Counted from the first letter of the stretch, positions 19,499 to 28,328 are shown. The stretch: 39,645 bases of DNA from Candidatus Saccharimonadota bacterium (GCA_009778675.1 WRFU01000007.1:1-39645), one strand, 5' to 3'. Numbers and translations: made by a program. Notes: generated by a model not told the origin, from the sequence alone.

Positions 19499-20242
19499 CT
19501 AGCCAACAATTTGCCCTACATATGGTTCAATTTCATCTAATTTTAGCCAAGTTATTTGTGGATTACGCTTAAACCAAGTTAGCTGTTTTTTTACAAGTGC
19601 CATATCAGACTTTATGGACAATTCTTTGGCCTCGTTTAGAGTGATTTTATCCTGTAGATATTGGCTGATTATGGGGTAAATGTTTGATTTCGCCAGCTGG
19701 CTATTCGCACCATACTCTTTTAATATTAGTTCAGTTTCGGCTATGATTTCGTTGTTAAAAAAACTATCAGCTCGTTTGGATATTTTGGTTTTTAGCTCAT
19801 TTTTATCTGTAGCTATTCCTACAACAGCAAAATTATTGCTGATTCTACCCCTGTCGGGCATGTTGACCTTTTTACAACTAGCAAAATTATAGCCGTAAAT
19901 TACAGCATCGACGTATAGGCCACTACCACCAACTAAAAAAGGAATTCTACCACGTTTACGGATATCTTTAATCTTTGCTAACGCATATTGTTGAAAATCA
20001 TACACCGTGAATCGTTCCCCTGGACCAACTATATCTAACCCCCAGTGTGGTACACTATCTTGTTCTTTGGGTGTTGGTTTGGCTGTGCCAATATCGGCGT
20101 ACTTATAAATAGCCCTGGAATCAGCCGAGATAACCTCCCCGCCATATTGTTTGGCTAGCTTAATAGCTAGACCAGTTTTGCCACTAGCGGTTGGCCCAAC
20201 AATAACTGGCTTGTTATAGCGACGATTTGCTAACTCGACCAT
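19499..20242 (-). CDS. miaA: tRNA dimethylallyltransferase (A37 isopentenylation)
   Basis: A 247-residue MiaA, which adds a dimethylallyl group to A37 of tRNAs reading UNN codons. Motifs: P-loop GPTASGKT near residue 17, ISADSRAIYKYADIGTAKP, HWGLDIVGPGERFTVYDFQ, FLVGGSGLYVDAVIYG and the C-terminal KKQLTWFKRNPQITWL. It is about 50 residues shorter than the E. coli enzyme, with the insertion domain between GSGLY and the C-terminus trimmed. The ATG at 20242 lies inside thrS (29-bp overlap, GAAG 3 nt upstream), so translation is probably coupled to thrS; an in-frame TTG at 20257 is less likely. Confidence 0.93.
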   Translation of the reverse strand: MVELANRRYNKPVIVGPTASGKTGLAIKLAKQYGGEVISADSRAIYKYADIGTAKPTPKEQDSVPHWGLDIVGPGERFTVYDFQQYALAKIKDIRKRGRIPFLVGGSGLYVDAVIYGYNFASCKKVNMPDRGRISNNFAVVGIATDKNELKTKISKRADSFFNNEIIAETELILKEYGANSQLAKSNIYPIISQYLQDKITLNEAKELSIKSDMALVKKQLTWFKRNPQITWLKLDEIEPYVGQIVG

Positions 20243-21989
20243 GTGCTTCGTTGGCAATTGTCTTTATAAGCTGTTCCATAGCGTACACGCGGGGTTTATC
20301 GCCATCTACGGCTAAGTCAGAACGTATACGTAGCGGTAATTTACCACTTTTAACTTCTTGTTCACCAACTACGACAGAATATGGTATTTTCCAAGTTTCG
20401 ACAGCACGAATTTTTTTGCCAACTGAGTTGTTTGAATCATCTATTGTTACGCGCACGCCATTTTCTTTGGCCAGTGTTGCAATTTTCGCTACAAATTCGT
20501 CAACTTCTGGCGCATCTTTCACTTTAATGATTCGGAATTGTTCTGGTGATAGCCAAATTGGAAAACGACCAGCAAGATGTTCAATTAATATCCCAATGAA
20601 ACGTTCCATCGAACCATAAATCACACGATGTATACAAATTGGGGTTTTTTCACCACCATCTCTATCAGTATATTTCAATCCAAAACGTAATGGTTGCTGA
20701 AAATCAAGTTGGATTGTGCCCATCTGCCACTGACGTCCTATGGCATCCTTCATTAAAATATCGATTTTCGGACCATAAAATGCCCCATCTCCCTCTTCAA
20801 TAAAATACTCTCTATCATTGTTTTCAAGGATCTCTTTGAGTGCCGCTTCGGCCTTATCCCACAGTTTTGGATCACCCATAAATTTCTCGGGTCGAGTGCC
20901 CAAACGAAATGAATACTCCATATCAAAAATTGAGTAAAAACGTTTAGTGATATCAAAAATACGTTCATATTCATCTTGGATCTGTTCCTCGGACACGTAT
21001 ATATGCGCATCATCTTGACGAAACTCTCGGACACGTAATAATCCGTTCAGTGTGCCTGATAGCTCATTGCGATGCAATGTGTCAGTATCGCTTAGCCGCA
21101 GTGGCAAGTCTCGATATGAACGCGATTTGCTACCAAAAACGATCATAGCATTAGGACAGTTCATTGCCTTAATGCCATAAACCTCACCATTTTCACCTTC
21201 TTTAGTCGAGAACATATCATCCCAATAGTGATCAAAATGTCCAGAAGTAACATAGAGTTCTTTTTTATTCATAATTGGAGATACTATTTCTTGATAGCCA
21301 CGCAGAGCGTGCTCTTCGCGCCAAAATTTTACAAGCTCATTATAGATTATCACGCCATTAGGCAACCAATAAGGCATACCTGGCGCTGTCTCATGAAACA
21401 TAAACAGCTCCAGTTCCTGGCCTATTTTACGATGATCACGTTTTTTGGCTTCTTCGAGCATTTCTAAGTAGGCAGCTAGCTCTTTATCGGTAGCAAAAGC
21501 CACACCGTAAACACGCTGCATTTGCGGCCTGGTTTCGTCGCCGCGCCAGTAAGCACCAGATACACGCTGCAGCTTAAACGCCCCTACCTTACCGGTGCTA
21601 GCCACATGTGGACCCTTACAAAGATCAGTAAAGTTGCCAATAGTGTAAAAATCTAATTGTGCGACTTTACCTTCTTTAGCTAGATCTTCAATAAGTTCTA
21701 GCTTGTACGGCTGGTCGCTATCTTTCGCCCATTTTTTAGCTTGGCTAAACGTCTTAGTGGAATGTTCTATCGGTAAATCGGCGGCGACAATTTTATCCAT
21801 AGCATCGGTAATCTTTAATAAATCATCTTCTGAAATAGTGGTTTTACCCAAATCAACATCGTAATAAAAGCCGTCGTCTATACTGGGGCCAATACCAAAC
21901 TTAATGTTTGGCCAAATGGTTTGCATGGCTGCGGCCATAATATGGCTTAAGCTATGGCGCATTTTTTCTAAGTAATCTGAATCTTGCAT
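20214..21989 (-). CDS. thrS: threonyl-tRNA synthetase without TGS domain
   Basis: A 591-residue class II ThrRS. The protein begins directly at the editing domain (RHSLSHIMAAAM, HxxxH at 12-16, CKGPHV further on); the N-terminal TGS domain of about 60 residues is missing. The catalytic core has GMPYWLPNG, the zinc ligands in AMNCPNAM, DDAHIY and CIHRVIYG, motif 2 RVREFRQDDAH, and motif 3 GSMERFIGILIEHLAGRFPIWLSP. The C-terminal anticodon domain follows. TTGCCA, 18 nt, TATATT ends 8 nt before the ATG with no Shine-Dalgarno sequence, so this is a leaderless candidate. First gene of the thrS-miaA operon. Confidence 0.96.
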   Translation of the reverse strand: MQDSDYLEKMRHSLSHIMAAAMQTIWPNIKFGIGPSIDDGFYYDVDLGKTTISEDDLLKITDAMDKIVAADLPIEHSTKTFSQAKKWAKDSDQPYKLELIEDLAKEGKVAQLDFYTIGNFTDLCKGPHVASTGKVGAFKLQRVSGAYWRGDETRPQMQRVYGVAFATDKELAAYLEMLEEAKKRDHRKIGQELELFMFHETAPGMPYWLPNGVIIYNELVKFWREEHALRGYQEIVSPIMNKKELYVTSGHFDHYWDDMFSTKEGENGEVYGIKAMNCPNAMIVFGSKSRSYRDLPLRLSDTDTLHRNELSGTLNGLLRVREFRQDDAHIYVSEEQIQDEYERIFDITKRFYSIFDMEYSFRLGTRPEKFMGDPKLWDKAEAALKEILENNDREYFIEEGDGAFYGPKIDILMKDAIGRQWQMGTIQLDFQQPLRFGLKYTDRDGGEKTPICIHRVIYGSMERFIGILIEHLAGRFPIWLSPEQFRIIKVKDAPEVDEFVAKIATLAKENGVRVTIDDSNNSVGKKIRAVETWKIPYSVVVGEQEVKSGKLPLRIRSDLAVDGDKPRVYAMEQLIKTIANEAHGRVSKSSL

Positions 21990-22059
21990 TACTTATAAAT
22001 ATAGCACAAGAGGTACTAATCTGGCAAAGTGTGTTTAACGGCGTGGTATAATTAAGCTC

Positions 22060-22473
22060 ATGAATTTTTACCAGTCTAAATATAACCCTTTGCCAGGCTC
22101 TAACATGAACGAACTAGCACCTAGAGCACGCGCCATATTCCGCCACGCTGTTGGCAAGTCTAGGCGTTCCCCCTATATCAATAGCAAATGCAGAATATTC
22201 AAAACTGACAAAATATTTCTTAACTTGTTTTGGGCACATTTGAACCAAAAAGGGGCTAAAGAGCGCATACGACGTATAAAACTATACCAGTGCGCCCTGG
22301 ACACCATGCAACATTCTCGTATTTTGCCTGAGCACAAACTATCTACAGATAGAAAAGTAGTATTGTATCGATTTTACGGTATCACCAAAGGTGGTGAGGA
22401 GTATTGCGTACAGGTCAAGGAAGAATTGAAAACTGGCCGTAAATATTTTATGTCTGTGTTCCCGCTAAAATAA
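22060..22473 (+). CDS. small basic protein, possible RelE/BECR-type nuclease
   Basis: A 137-residue basic protein. The C-terminal half (KTDKIFLNLFWAHLNQK, then VVLYRFYGITKGGEEYCVQVKEE and GRKYFMSVFP) resembles phage-type barnase-EndoU-colicin-RelE (PBECR) nuclease domains; I recall this pattern but could not test it. The N-terminal 45 residues (QSKYNPLPGSNMNELAPRARAIFRHAVGKSRRS) are basic and may bind RNA. There is no signal peptide and no neighbouring immunity or antitoxin gene. TATAAT (22047-22052) lies 7 nt before the ATG with no ribosome-binding site, so it is probably a leaderless single gene. It converges with the large surface-protein gene. Confidence 0.6.
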   Translation: MNFYQSKYNPLPGSNMNELAPRARAIFRHAVGKSRRSPYINSKCRIFKTDKIFLNLFWAHLNQKGAKERIRRIKLYQCALDTMQHSRILPEHKLSTDRKVVLYRFYGITKGGEEYCVQVKEELKTGRKYFMSVFPLK

Positions 22474-22517
22474 AAGAAAACCCCGCAGTGTAGCTCATAG
22501 ACTACGGCCGGATCTTC
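22474..22517. terminator. imperfect terminator between convergent genes
   Basis: CCG and GTAG pair with CTAC and CGG around an internal loop. On the minus strand the run TTTTCTTTTATTTT follows, which suits the surface-protein gene; the plus strand has TTCTTT. Confidence 0.45.
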
Positions 22518-22607
22518 TTTACACGCACCTGTTGCCAGGTACATGCTTATGATATCAAGCTTGAACCTATTTTGTCAACTACACATTATTAACGCAATCA
22601 AAAACTT

Positions 22608-25600
22608 TTAGTATCTTGGGGGCAAATCTTTAACGTTACTTACAATTGCTTTATTGTTGCCTAACCTAGCCTGGTTGAATGCCCACAGATAAGCATCTGG
22701 GGTTAACTTAAAGGTTTCGGCTGGCGTAGCATTGTCTTGGGCAGTAGTGCCCCACGCCCCGGCGGTACGGTACATATTTAAGTTAGTAGATACGACTGGG
22801 CCATTAATGGTTAATTGTTGGTTGCATTTGGCATCTGTTAAATCTGTGGCCTGCATGACATTATTGCCAGTACTACCCCAACAGGTATAAACACTCTTTT
22901 TGCTAATTAGCCAAGAATCGATGTTTGTCACACTAGCATCAATATCAATATCGCCATCGGCCACAATCACTAGCTGCGGCACGTTTTCGACACGGAAAGA
23001 GCTGGTTCGATCATAAGATATATTACCTGTTATAGTCACTTTGCCAGTGACATAGACTATTGTAGTATTAGCTATATTGGCGATACCGCCGATAGTAAGA
23101 TCACCGCTACGCTTATAGTTGCCCCCAGCAGCTACGCCAGCCCAGCTAGAGGTGCTAATGTTACTACCACTGTTACCGACGCCCTGGAAGTAACTGTATA
23201 GTGTGTCAAACTGGCTTAAGTTGTAGCTATCGTTCCGATAATTGCCAAAATTGTTATCATTAGCAAAAGTTAGCCGGTTAACTTTTAAGAACGGATCGGC
23301 GTCAATAGAGTTGATACCTGTCATGAAACCGTAGCCACTACCAGACGCAAAGCCTTTTATGGTACTAGGTGAAATAGCTTCGGCTGTGCTGTAGCTACCA
23401 AAGGTCAGACCATTGCCATTTATGGTACGACTTGAGGTGTTAGTCTGTATACCACCAGTAGCACTTACGCCACCGCCCTGTACAGCTACTTTTGGTCTTT
23501 TGCCGACAGTTACACAGACAGGCTTTGAATGACGCCAAGTACCACTGGCGGCTTCGCTGGTAGCTGGCTCAACCGACAAAGCATAGCAGAACTTATCACC
23601 AATGTTTAAGGTATCAGGTATGGTTATTTCTGTACCGCTAACACCACTGTCGCTACCATCGGCACTAAATGTACGACCACTGCCATAGGCATTGGGGGCA
23701 CACTGGGTAACACCAGGCTTAAGATAAGCGCCACTAGAGCAAGGGATACCGGCAAAATCGGTGTAGGCACTATCTGCAAGTGGTATAGCATTACCTTTAG
23801 TGACAATAAAAGTGGTAAGCTGCCATTGGCTAGGCTTAGAATCGGTCTTGTACGACTGAGAAGTTTTAGGGAAGCCAATATCACGCGAACGCGCTATATT
23901 GGCAATGTCACCACTAGGAGTCAGCTTGCTGCTTGGTTCAATATCTGGCGGCGTAGCGGGGTTTGGTTGTAGCTCGTAGTTGTATGGTACATTGGCGCAA
24001 ACCGCATCTGCTGTACCTTGCACCGCTGGCGTTGAAGCGTCTTTAGGTGTCCAATACAGTTTATTACACCTTTTAGTGCCAACGTCAGTTTGTAATACGG
24101 CTTTAGTTTTTCCATCAGTGTAAGGTGATATCCAGTCCCAGCCAACATATGCACCTGCAGTTGGCACATTGGCCGTTTTATCGGCAGTTGTAGCACCACC
24201 CCAAGCACCAGTGTATATAACTGTGCCAGTACCGTCGGATTTAGTTATAGAATAAGTGGTATTAGGACGGTTAGCATTGTTTTTGCCATACCCTGTGCCA
24301 GTCATCGAATGCTTAAAGGCCACGTTCCAACCTGGTCTGGTATCAATAGTACCGGTTGTAAAGTTGGTAGATGCAATTGATGCACCAGTCGCAACCTGTG
24401 AAGTACCAGTGTAACTGTAATTTGCTGCGATATCTTTCACCTTGGCGCATAGTGACGTGGAAGATGCGCTGCTGCCCTTATCATCGCTAGGGCTAGCGGT
24501 TACTTTAGAACAGAACATTTTGCCGCCATCAGTACCATCTGATTTGGTATTGTATGTTTCAGTGTAGGTTGCAGCCGCCGTGGTACTAGTAGCCGACTTA
24601 CTAGGCACAGACGTGCTACCACTAGTACTGCTGGGCGTAAAAGCACTTGATGGGTTAGTAGACGAGCCAGAAGCGTGGCTGACCGTGAGGTTACTAACTT
24701 TATTAGTCGTACCAGTAGTCACTGTACCAGTGTGTGTCCAGGTAATTTTAGTACCTGGGTCTATACTAGTAGGGTTAGTAGCAGTCCCAGTAGCAGCGAG
24801 AGTGCCAACTTTCATTGTAGTAGCAGGGGTAACCTTCCAGGCAGTGCTATTCTTTGTCACATAAACATAGTTATCACCTACTGTTTTTGTATTATTACTA
24901 CCCCCTACTGCGGCGGCATAATAAGTTGTATCTTTATCTAAGGTAGCACTATCATACGTCCAACCAGATGCCATACCGTAAGTTACCGACCAGCTGGCCC
25001 AGCAGCCGAATTTTACAGTAACCTTAGCGCTAGTTGCACTAGTATTATATTTAGACGGATAACCACAAATACTCGCATAAGGCTGGGTGACACTGACACT
25101 AAAGCCGCTACTTGGGTTAGGAGCAGTGGTAGTGCCTTTTACTCGAAATGTGATTGGCGTCTGATAATAATGATGGTTACATCCTATGCAGCCACCCATA
25201 GATGCAAAATATATCCCCGGATAGATAAGGTTAGTAGTCAAATTGCCTTTACCATCATATCCACTTTTACATGCTGTGCCATCTGCTTGAACAGCGTACA
25301 CATCTGTGCTAGGAAATATAACTGAGGACATAATCTTAAAAACATAGGAAATGGCATCCCCTATGCTAGCAAGGATATCACTGATTAAGCTTTTGGTTGA
25401 CGCAGTACTGTTTAGTGAATATTTACTTATAATATCTTTTTCAAAGTTATCCCACGATAAATAAGTGCCTTTTGAAGAGCTTTCCAACCTAAGTATGGCA
25501 AACGTCCCATCTTGACTAGCAAAAACATTAGTATAACTGTCAATCTTTTTGAGTGTTTTAACTTCTGTATTAGAGCTAATCAAATTACCTGGATCACCTA

Positions 25601-26384
25601 TGTATTTAGCATCAGGCATGTCATTAAAGACCATGTCTTTGTTATAGCTATAGTAATCCGCTATAATTACCGGCTGTGTATAGAATTTATTTTCATCAAA
25701 ACTAGCTATCGACGCTGGGTCTGTTCGATTAAAGTCAGCGTGTTGCGCAATTTCCTCCCTACTTTTACCAGCCTTAAACATTGGCATAAATTCATCATTT
25801 AATCGCTTTTTAGCAGCACCATATGCCACATTTACTTTATCTACACTATCAAAACTTAAGAAATATGGAGCATCAAAAGTGATATATACATCAAATACTC
25901 CTTTTGTGGCAACAATACAATCGAATAATTTATCTTTATATGCTCTATTCTCAGCTCGAATTCTATTGAAAGTACCTTCCTTACCAAGTGTACTTTCTAA
26001 TAAAGTACTGCTATCCTGGCCTAATTTAACTTTTACCCCCACCGCATTCAAGACATCTTCATTAGTAAGAGATACGTTGCATTTTTTCGCATAATCTTTG
26101 AATACTTTGTTAAACACCAAGTCTTTCGTGGCAATATCGTTTATACTACCACTACCAAAAGTTTCACCTGGATGGTCTTTTAAATACTGCTGCATATCAG
26201 TTGCAGTGTTATCTATGGTTTTCTTGGTTATGGTTGTATCACCAACCTTTATATCTTGGCCACTGTGCGCTAAACGCACCACTAATAGTGCCCCAACTGC
26301 TATTAACAGCGCAGCTACTACACCGCACCCTATTAATAAACCGAATTTTTTGGGGTGATTCTGGTTTTTATTATGCTTAGCCAT
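22608..26384 (-). CDS. large secreted or membrane-anchored surface protein with SurA-like N-terminus
   Basis: A 1258-residue protein. One membrane helix (about 14-37) leaves the rest outside the cell. Residues about 40-330 look like a SurA/PpiC-type chaperone N-domain (VGDTTITKKTIDNTATDM...). The middle, about 380-900, is rich in Thr, Ser, Gly and Asn with paired cysteines and repeated Ig-like strand patterns. The C-terminal 250 residues (LTIGGIANIANTTIVYVTGKVTITGNI and VPQLVIVADGDIDIDASV) look like a beta-helix, and the protein ends TPDAYLWAFNQARLGNNK...LPPRY, an ending I remember from other CPR surface proteins. It probably forms a surface filament or adhesin. TATAAT lies 10 nt before the ATG. 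Confidence 0.75.
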   Translation of the reverse strand: MAKHNKNQNHPKKFGLLIGCGVVAALLIAVGALLVVRLAHSGQDIKVGDTTITKKTIDNTATDMQQYLKDHPGETFGSGSINDIATKDLVFNKVFKDYAKKCNVSLTNEDVLNAVGVKVKLGQDSSTLLESTLGKEGTFNRIRAENRAYKDKLFDCIVATKGVFDVYITFDAPYFLSFDSVDKVNVAYGAAKKRLNDEFMPMFKAGKSREEIAQHADFNRTDPASIASFDENKFYTQPVIIADYYSYNKDMVFNDMPDAKYIGDPGNLISSNTEVKTLKKIDSYTNVFASQDGTFAILRLESSSKGTYLSWDNFEKDIISKYSLNSTASTKSLISDILASIGDAISYVFKIMSSVIFPSTDVYAVQADGTACKSGYDGKGNLTTNLIYPGIYFASMGGCIGCNHHYYQTPITFRVKGTTTAPNPSSGFSVSVTQPYASICGYPSKYNTSATSAKVTVKFGCWASWSVTYGMASGWTYDSATLDKDTTYYAAAVGGSNNTKTVGDNYVYVTKNSTAWKVTPATTMKVGTLAATGTATNPTSIDPGTKITWTHTGTVTTGTTNKVSNLTVSHASGSSTNPSSAFTPSSTSGSTSVPSKSATSTTAAATYTETYNTKSDGTDGGKMFCSKVTASPSDDKGSSASSTSLCAKVKDIAANYSYTGTSQVATGASIASTNFTTGTIDTRPGWNVAFKHSMTGTGYGKNNANRPNTTYSITKSDGTGTVIYTGAWGGATTADKTANVPTAGAYVGWDWISPYTDGKTKAVLQTDVGTKRCNKLYWTPKDASTPAVQGTADAVCANVPYNYELQPNPATPPDIEPSSKLTPSGDIANIARSRDIGFPKTSQSYKTDSKPSQWQLTTFIVTKGNAIPLADSAYTDFAGIPCSSGAYLKPGVTQCAPNAYGSGRTFSADGSDSGVSGTEITIPDTLNIGDKFCYALSVEPATSEAASGTWRHSKPVCVTVGKRPKVAVQGGGVSATGGIQTNTSSRTINGNGLTFGSYSTAEAISPSTIKGFASGSGYGFMTGINSIDADPFLKVNRLTFANDNNFGNYRNDSYNLSQFDTLYSYFQGVGNSGSNISTSSWAGVAAGGNYKRSGDLTIGGIANIANTTIVYVTGKVTITGNISYDRTSSFRVENVPQLVIVADGDIDIDASVTNIDSWLISKKSVYTCWGSTGNNVMQATDLTDAKCNQQLTINGPVVSTNLNMYRTAGAWGTTAQDNATPAETFKLTPDAYLWAFNQARLGNNKAIVSNVKDLPPRY

Positions 26385-26394
26385 AACTACTCTG

Positions 26395-26400
26395 ATTATA
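26395..26400 (-). promoter_or_regulatory. -10 element of the surface-protein gene
   Basis: TATAAT at 26400-26395, ten bases before the ATG at 26384. The mRNA leader would be only about 3-4 nt. Confidence 0.55.
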
Positions 26401-26430
26401 ACACAGCTAGTGCTTTTTAAAGCAAGGCAG

Positions 26431-26459
26431 TTGGCATAAAATGACTAGTTTGATATTAT
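26431..26459 (+). promoter_or_regulatory. promoter of an unassigned small RNA
   Basis: TTGGCA (26431-26436), 17 nt, TATTAT (26454-26459); predicted start near 26466. Confidence 0.75.
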
Positions 26460-26464
26460 GACAG

Positions 26465-26570
26465 GTAGGGAGACCGCGCGGGTAACGTAAGTGCTACATT
26501 GTAGCCAGCAAGGCCAGCGAAAGGAGTACCCATTACCAAAATAGAATCCGAAAGGGTTCTATTTTGTTTA
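26465..26570 (+). ncRNA. unassigned small RNA of about 105 nt
   Basis: A stand-alone RNA gene: strong promoter, no reading frame, strong terminator. The closing stem pairs GGUAGGG (26464-26470) with CCCAUUACC (26529-26537, two-base bulge). Inside are a GCUAC-AUU-GUAGC hairpin and single-stranded GGCCAGCGAAAGGAG. I tested SRP RNA by eye (needs CAGG...GGAAG...AGCAGC) and it does not fit; 6S, TPP, glycine and fluoride riboswitch signatures also fail. Its terminator precedes the separate promoter of the LPATG gene, so it is not that gene's leader. Confidence 0.6.
26538..26570 (+). terminator. terminator of the unassigned small RNA
   Basis: AAAATAGAA-TCC-GAAA-GGG-TTCTATTTT: a 12-bp stem with GAAA loop, followed by GTTTA. 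Confidence 0.85.
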
Positions 26571-26629
26571 TAGATGAAAAATATATAAAAAATGTTTTGG
26601 CAAGCTCGACATGACAATTGATGGGTAAT

Positions 26630-26657
26630 TGGCTATTCGAAAATAGCCAATTATAAC
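26630..26657. repeat. 12-bp perfect hairpin
   Basis: TAATTGGCTATT-CGAA-AATAGCCAATTA without a T-tract, between the small RNA and the LPATG promoter. It could be a protein-binding dyad or an RNA hairpin; there is no further evidence. Confidence 0.5.
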
Positions 26658-26684
26658 CAACTACGAATATTGTGTAAAAAAGTG

Positions 26685-26713
26685 TTGCGTTTTTATTTAT
26701 TGTATTGTATAAT
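26685..26713 (+). promoter_or_regulatory. promoter of the LPATG protein gene
   Basis: TTGCGT (26685-26690), 17 nt, TATAAT (26708-26713). The start near 26720 leaves a leader of about 130 nt, unusually long for this window. Confidence 0.75.
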
Positions 26714-26728
26714 GCTAGTTGTAATTAG

Positions 26729-26760
26729 TGCGTAATAGCTAACGCGCGTGCTATTATGCA
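26729..26760 (+). promoter_or_regulatory. 5' UTR hairpin of the LPATG gene
   Basis: TGCGTAATAGC pairs with GCTATTATGCA over 11 bp (one G-U) around a 10-nt loop, 10 nt into the mRNA. It may protect the 5' end or regulate translation. Confidence 0.55.
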
Positions 26761-26848
26761 ACTTCAAATCGAGAGAAAAGAAAGGAAGGTATCAAACTTT
26801 TTTATTTGTCTTGCGTTCTATTCGTTTCTGAAAGGAAGGAGGCGCCAA

Positions 26849-28006
26849 ATGAAAAAGCGCCGAATTACTGCAATCTTGGTTGCATTGGCCATGGTACTGT
26901 CGATGACAGTATTACCCGCTGCAGCCCTAGCTGGTGAAAGTCAGGAGACTACCGATACGCCAACCGTGGCCGAAGTAGTGCCAAACCCTGAGACTGACCC
27001 AGCGCCCGACCCTACACCTGCCCCTACTACCCCTGAACCTACGAAAGAAAGTGAACCTGCTGAACAGCCCGCTGCACTTGCAGCCGCTGTGCCAGCCACT
27101 GCACCAGCAAAAGCCAGTTTGTCGCAAGCAGCAGCTGGTGAATGTGAGTTGCGTGTGAGGATAAATGTCACTGATTCAGACCCTACTGATAGTGACGTCC
27201 CAGACCCTAACGCTACATTTGGAGTTATTGTGGGGGTGTATTCTGACGCCCCAGGTGGCATAGGTGGTGGAGGCCTTGATTTCATTGATGGGATTAACCT
27301 GACACCAAGTCCCAGTATTGCTACACCATACAGCCATACTGTATCGTTGGCAGATATAGATGCCTATACATTCCAAAGCATATTCCCGCCCAATAATAAG
27401 TACACTTTTGTATCTACTGGTAGCACTCCGCTTAACACTCGTATGGATTTAACTGATGGTGGTACGCTGGATGTTGTATTCAACTTTACTTACCACAGCT
27501 CTGGTTCTGGCGGTGGCGGTACTGGTGGTAACACCGGTGGTAATACTGGCGGCAACACTAGTGGCGGTGGTGGGAACACCCAGCCAGCCAAGGTCACCAG
27601 CAAGTGGGCTCGGGGTAATACTTTTACTCATGGGTCTAAGAGCACCCTGACCTTTATCGTCGAGAAGGACTTTAAGTTCTTCGACGGCAAGGTGACGGTC
27701 GATGGTGCAACAATTTCTGTGAAAAAGGATTTTGTTGCCAAGAGCGGGTCAACGGAAATAACCCTTACGAACACTTACTTGAACAGCTTGTCTGTTGGTA
27801 AACACCATTTGGTGGTTTACTTTACGGACGGCACCAAGGTGGGCGACAGCTTTAAAGTGGTAGCCGCCGCTAAAAAAGCCGAGCCCATAAGCGGCCTGCC
27901 TGCAACTGGCGATAACAGCATTCCGCTGTTATCGGTAACGTTTATAGCAGGCATTGGCATGTTTGGGTCACTGGCGTTGGCTTTACGCCGTAGGCGTACC
28001 GCCTAA
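26849..28006 (+). CDS. LPATG cell-wall-anchored surface protein
   Basis: A 385-residue secreted protein. The signal peptide is residues 1-28 (MKKRRIT...AAALA). A Pro/Thr/Glu-rich spacer covers 36-75, followed by a beta-rich domain at 98-215. A Gly/Asn/Thr linker (217-244) leads to an X2/Ig-like domain (249-337: WARGNTFTHGSKSTLTF...LSVGKHHLVVYFTDG) of a kind I know from Firmicutes. The C-terminus is a sortase signal: LPATG (350-354), hydrophobic helix, RRRR tail. The ATG at 26849 is chosen over upstream frames because GGAGG lies 6 nt before it and the signal peptide starts there. No sortase gene is in the window. Base composition and domain type suggest acquisition from a Gram-positive donor. 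Confidence 0.88.
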   Translation: MKKRRITAILVALAMVLSMTVLPAAALAGESQETTDTPTVAEVVPNPETDPAPDPTPAPTTPEPTKESEPAEQPAALAAAVPATAPAKASLSQAAAGECELRVRINVTDSDPTDSDVPDPNATFGVIVGVYSDAPGGIGGGGLDFIDGINLTPSPSIATPYSHTVSLADIDAYTFQSIFPPNNKYTFVSTGSTPLNTRMDLTDGGTLDVVFNFTYHSSGSGGGGTGGNTGGNTGGNTSGGGGNTQPAKVTSKWARGNTFTHGSKSTLTFIVEKDFKFFDGKVTVDGATISVKKDFVAKSGSTEITLTNTYLNSLSVGKHHLVVYFTDGTKVGDSFKVVAAAKKAEPISGLPATGDNSIPLLSVTFIAGIGMFGSLALALRRRRTA

Positions 28007-28040
28007 GTCGCCCAGTGGCATCTCTCGATTAAGCACCTTG

Positions 28041-28069
28041 AAAAGCCCGGCCTAACACCGGGCTTTTCC
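28041..28069 (+). terminator. terminator of the LPATG gene
   Basis: AAAAGCCCGG-CCTAACA-CCGGGCTTTT: a 10-bp perfect stem with its own T-tract. Confidence 0.9.
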
Positions 28070-28102
28070 CCTATCGTATTATACGGCTTTTCCAAAGATC
28101 AC

Positions 28103-28148
28103 AAAAAGGGCGTGACCCTAGCTATCCAGCATGGGTGACGCCCTTTTA
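28103..28148. terminator. second, bidirectional hairpin terminator
   Basis: AAAAGGGCGT pairs with ACGCCCTTTT, extended by ACC/GGT past a G-G mismatch. T-runs occur on both strands, the longer on the minus strand. Between here and 28313 I see no gene. Confidence 0.7.
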
Positions 28149-28313
28149 TGGATACATATTAACAACCCTACTTACTTATATCAATAATATTGTTAGACTT
28201 TGTTATCACTAATAATCTTTTAGCTTTTTGAGTAATTTTAAATTCCTTGCGTAATTTTGACAGACCACGGGATGGGTAGCCCAATGATACAGGACAAACA
28301 TATGTACGCATGT

Positions 28314-28319
28314 TACAAT
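28314..28319 (+). promoter_or_regulatory. -10 element of the CdiA-CT-like gene
   Basis: AGGACA (28291-28296), 17 nt, TACAAT (28314-28319), nine bases before the ATG at 28329. Confidence 0.5.
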
Positions 28320-28328
28320 CTACTAATC

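Noticed and set aside
24580-24941. Plus-strand frames within the large surface-protein gene
   Set aside because: Shadows of the Thr/Ser/Val-rich coding region on the other strand.
26465-26570. Assignment of the small RNA as SRP RNA
   Set aside because: The required CAGG / GGAAG / AGCAGC apical motif is not present on either strand.
26756-26848. Upstream extension of the LPATG gene
   Set aside because: It would bury the signal peptide and ignore the strong GGAGG site before 26849; the segment is leader RNA.
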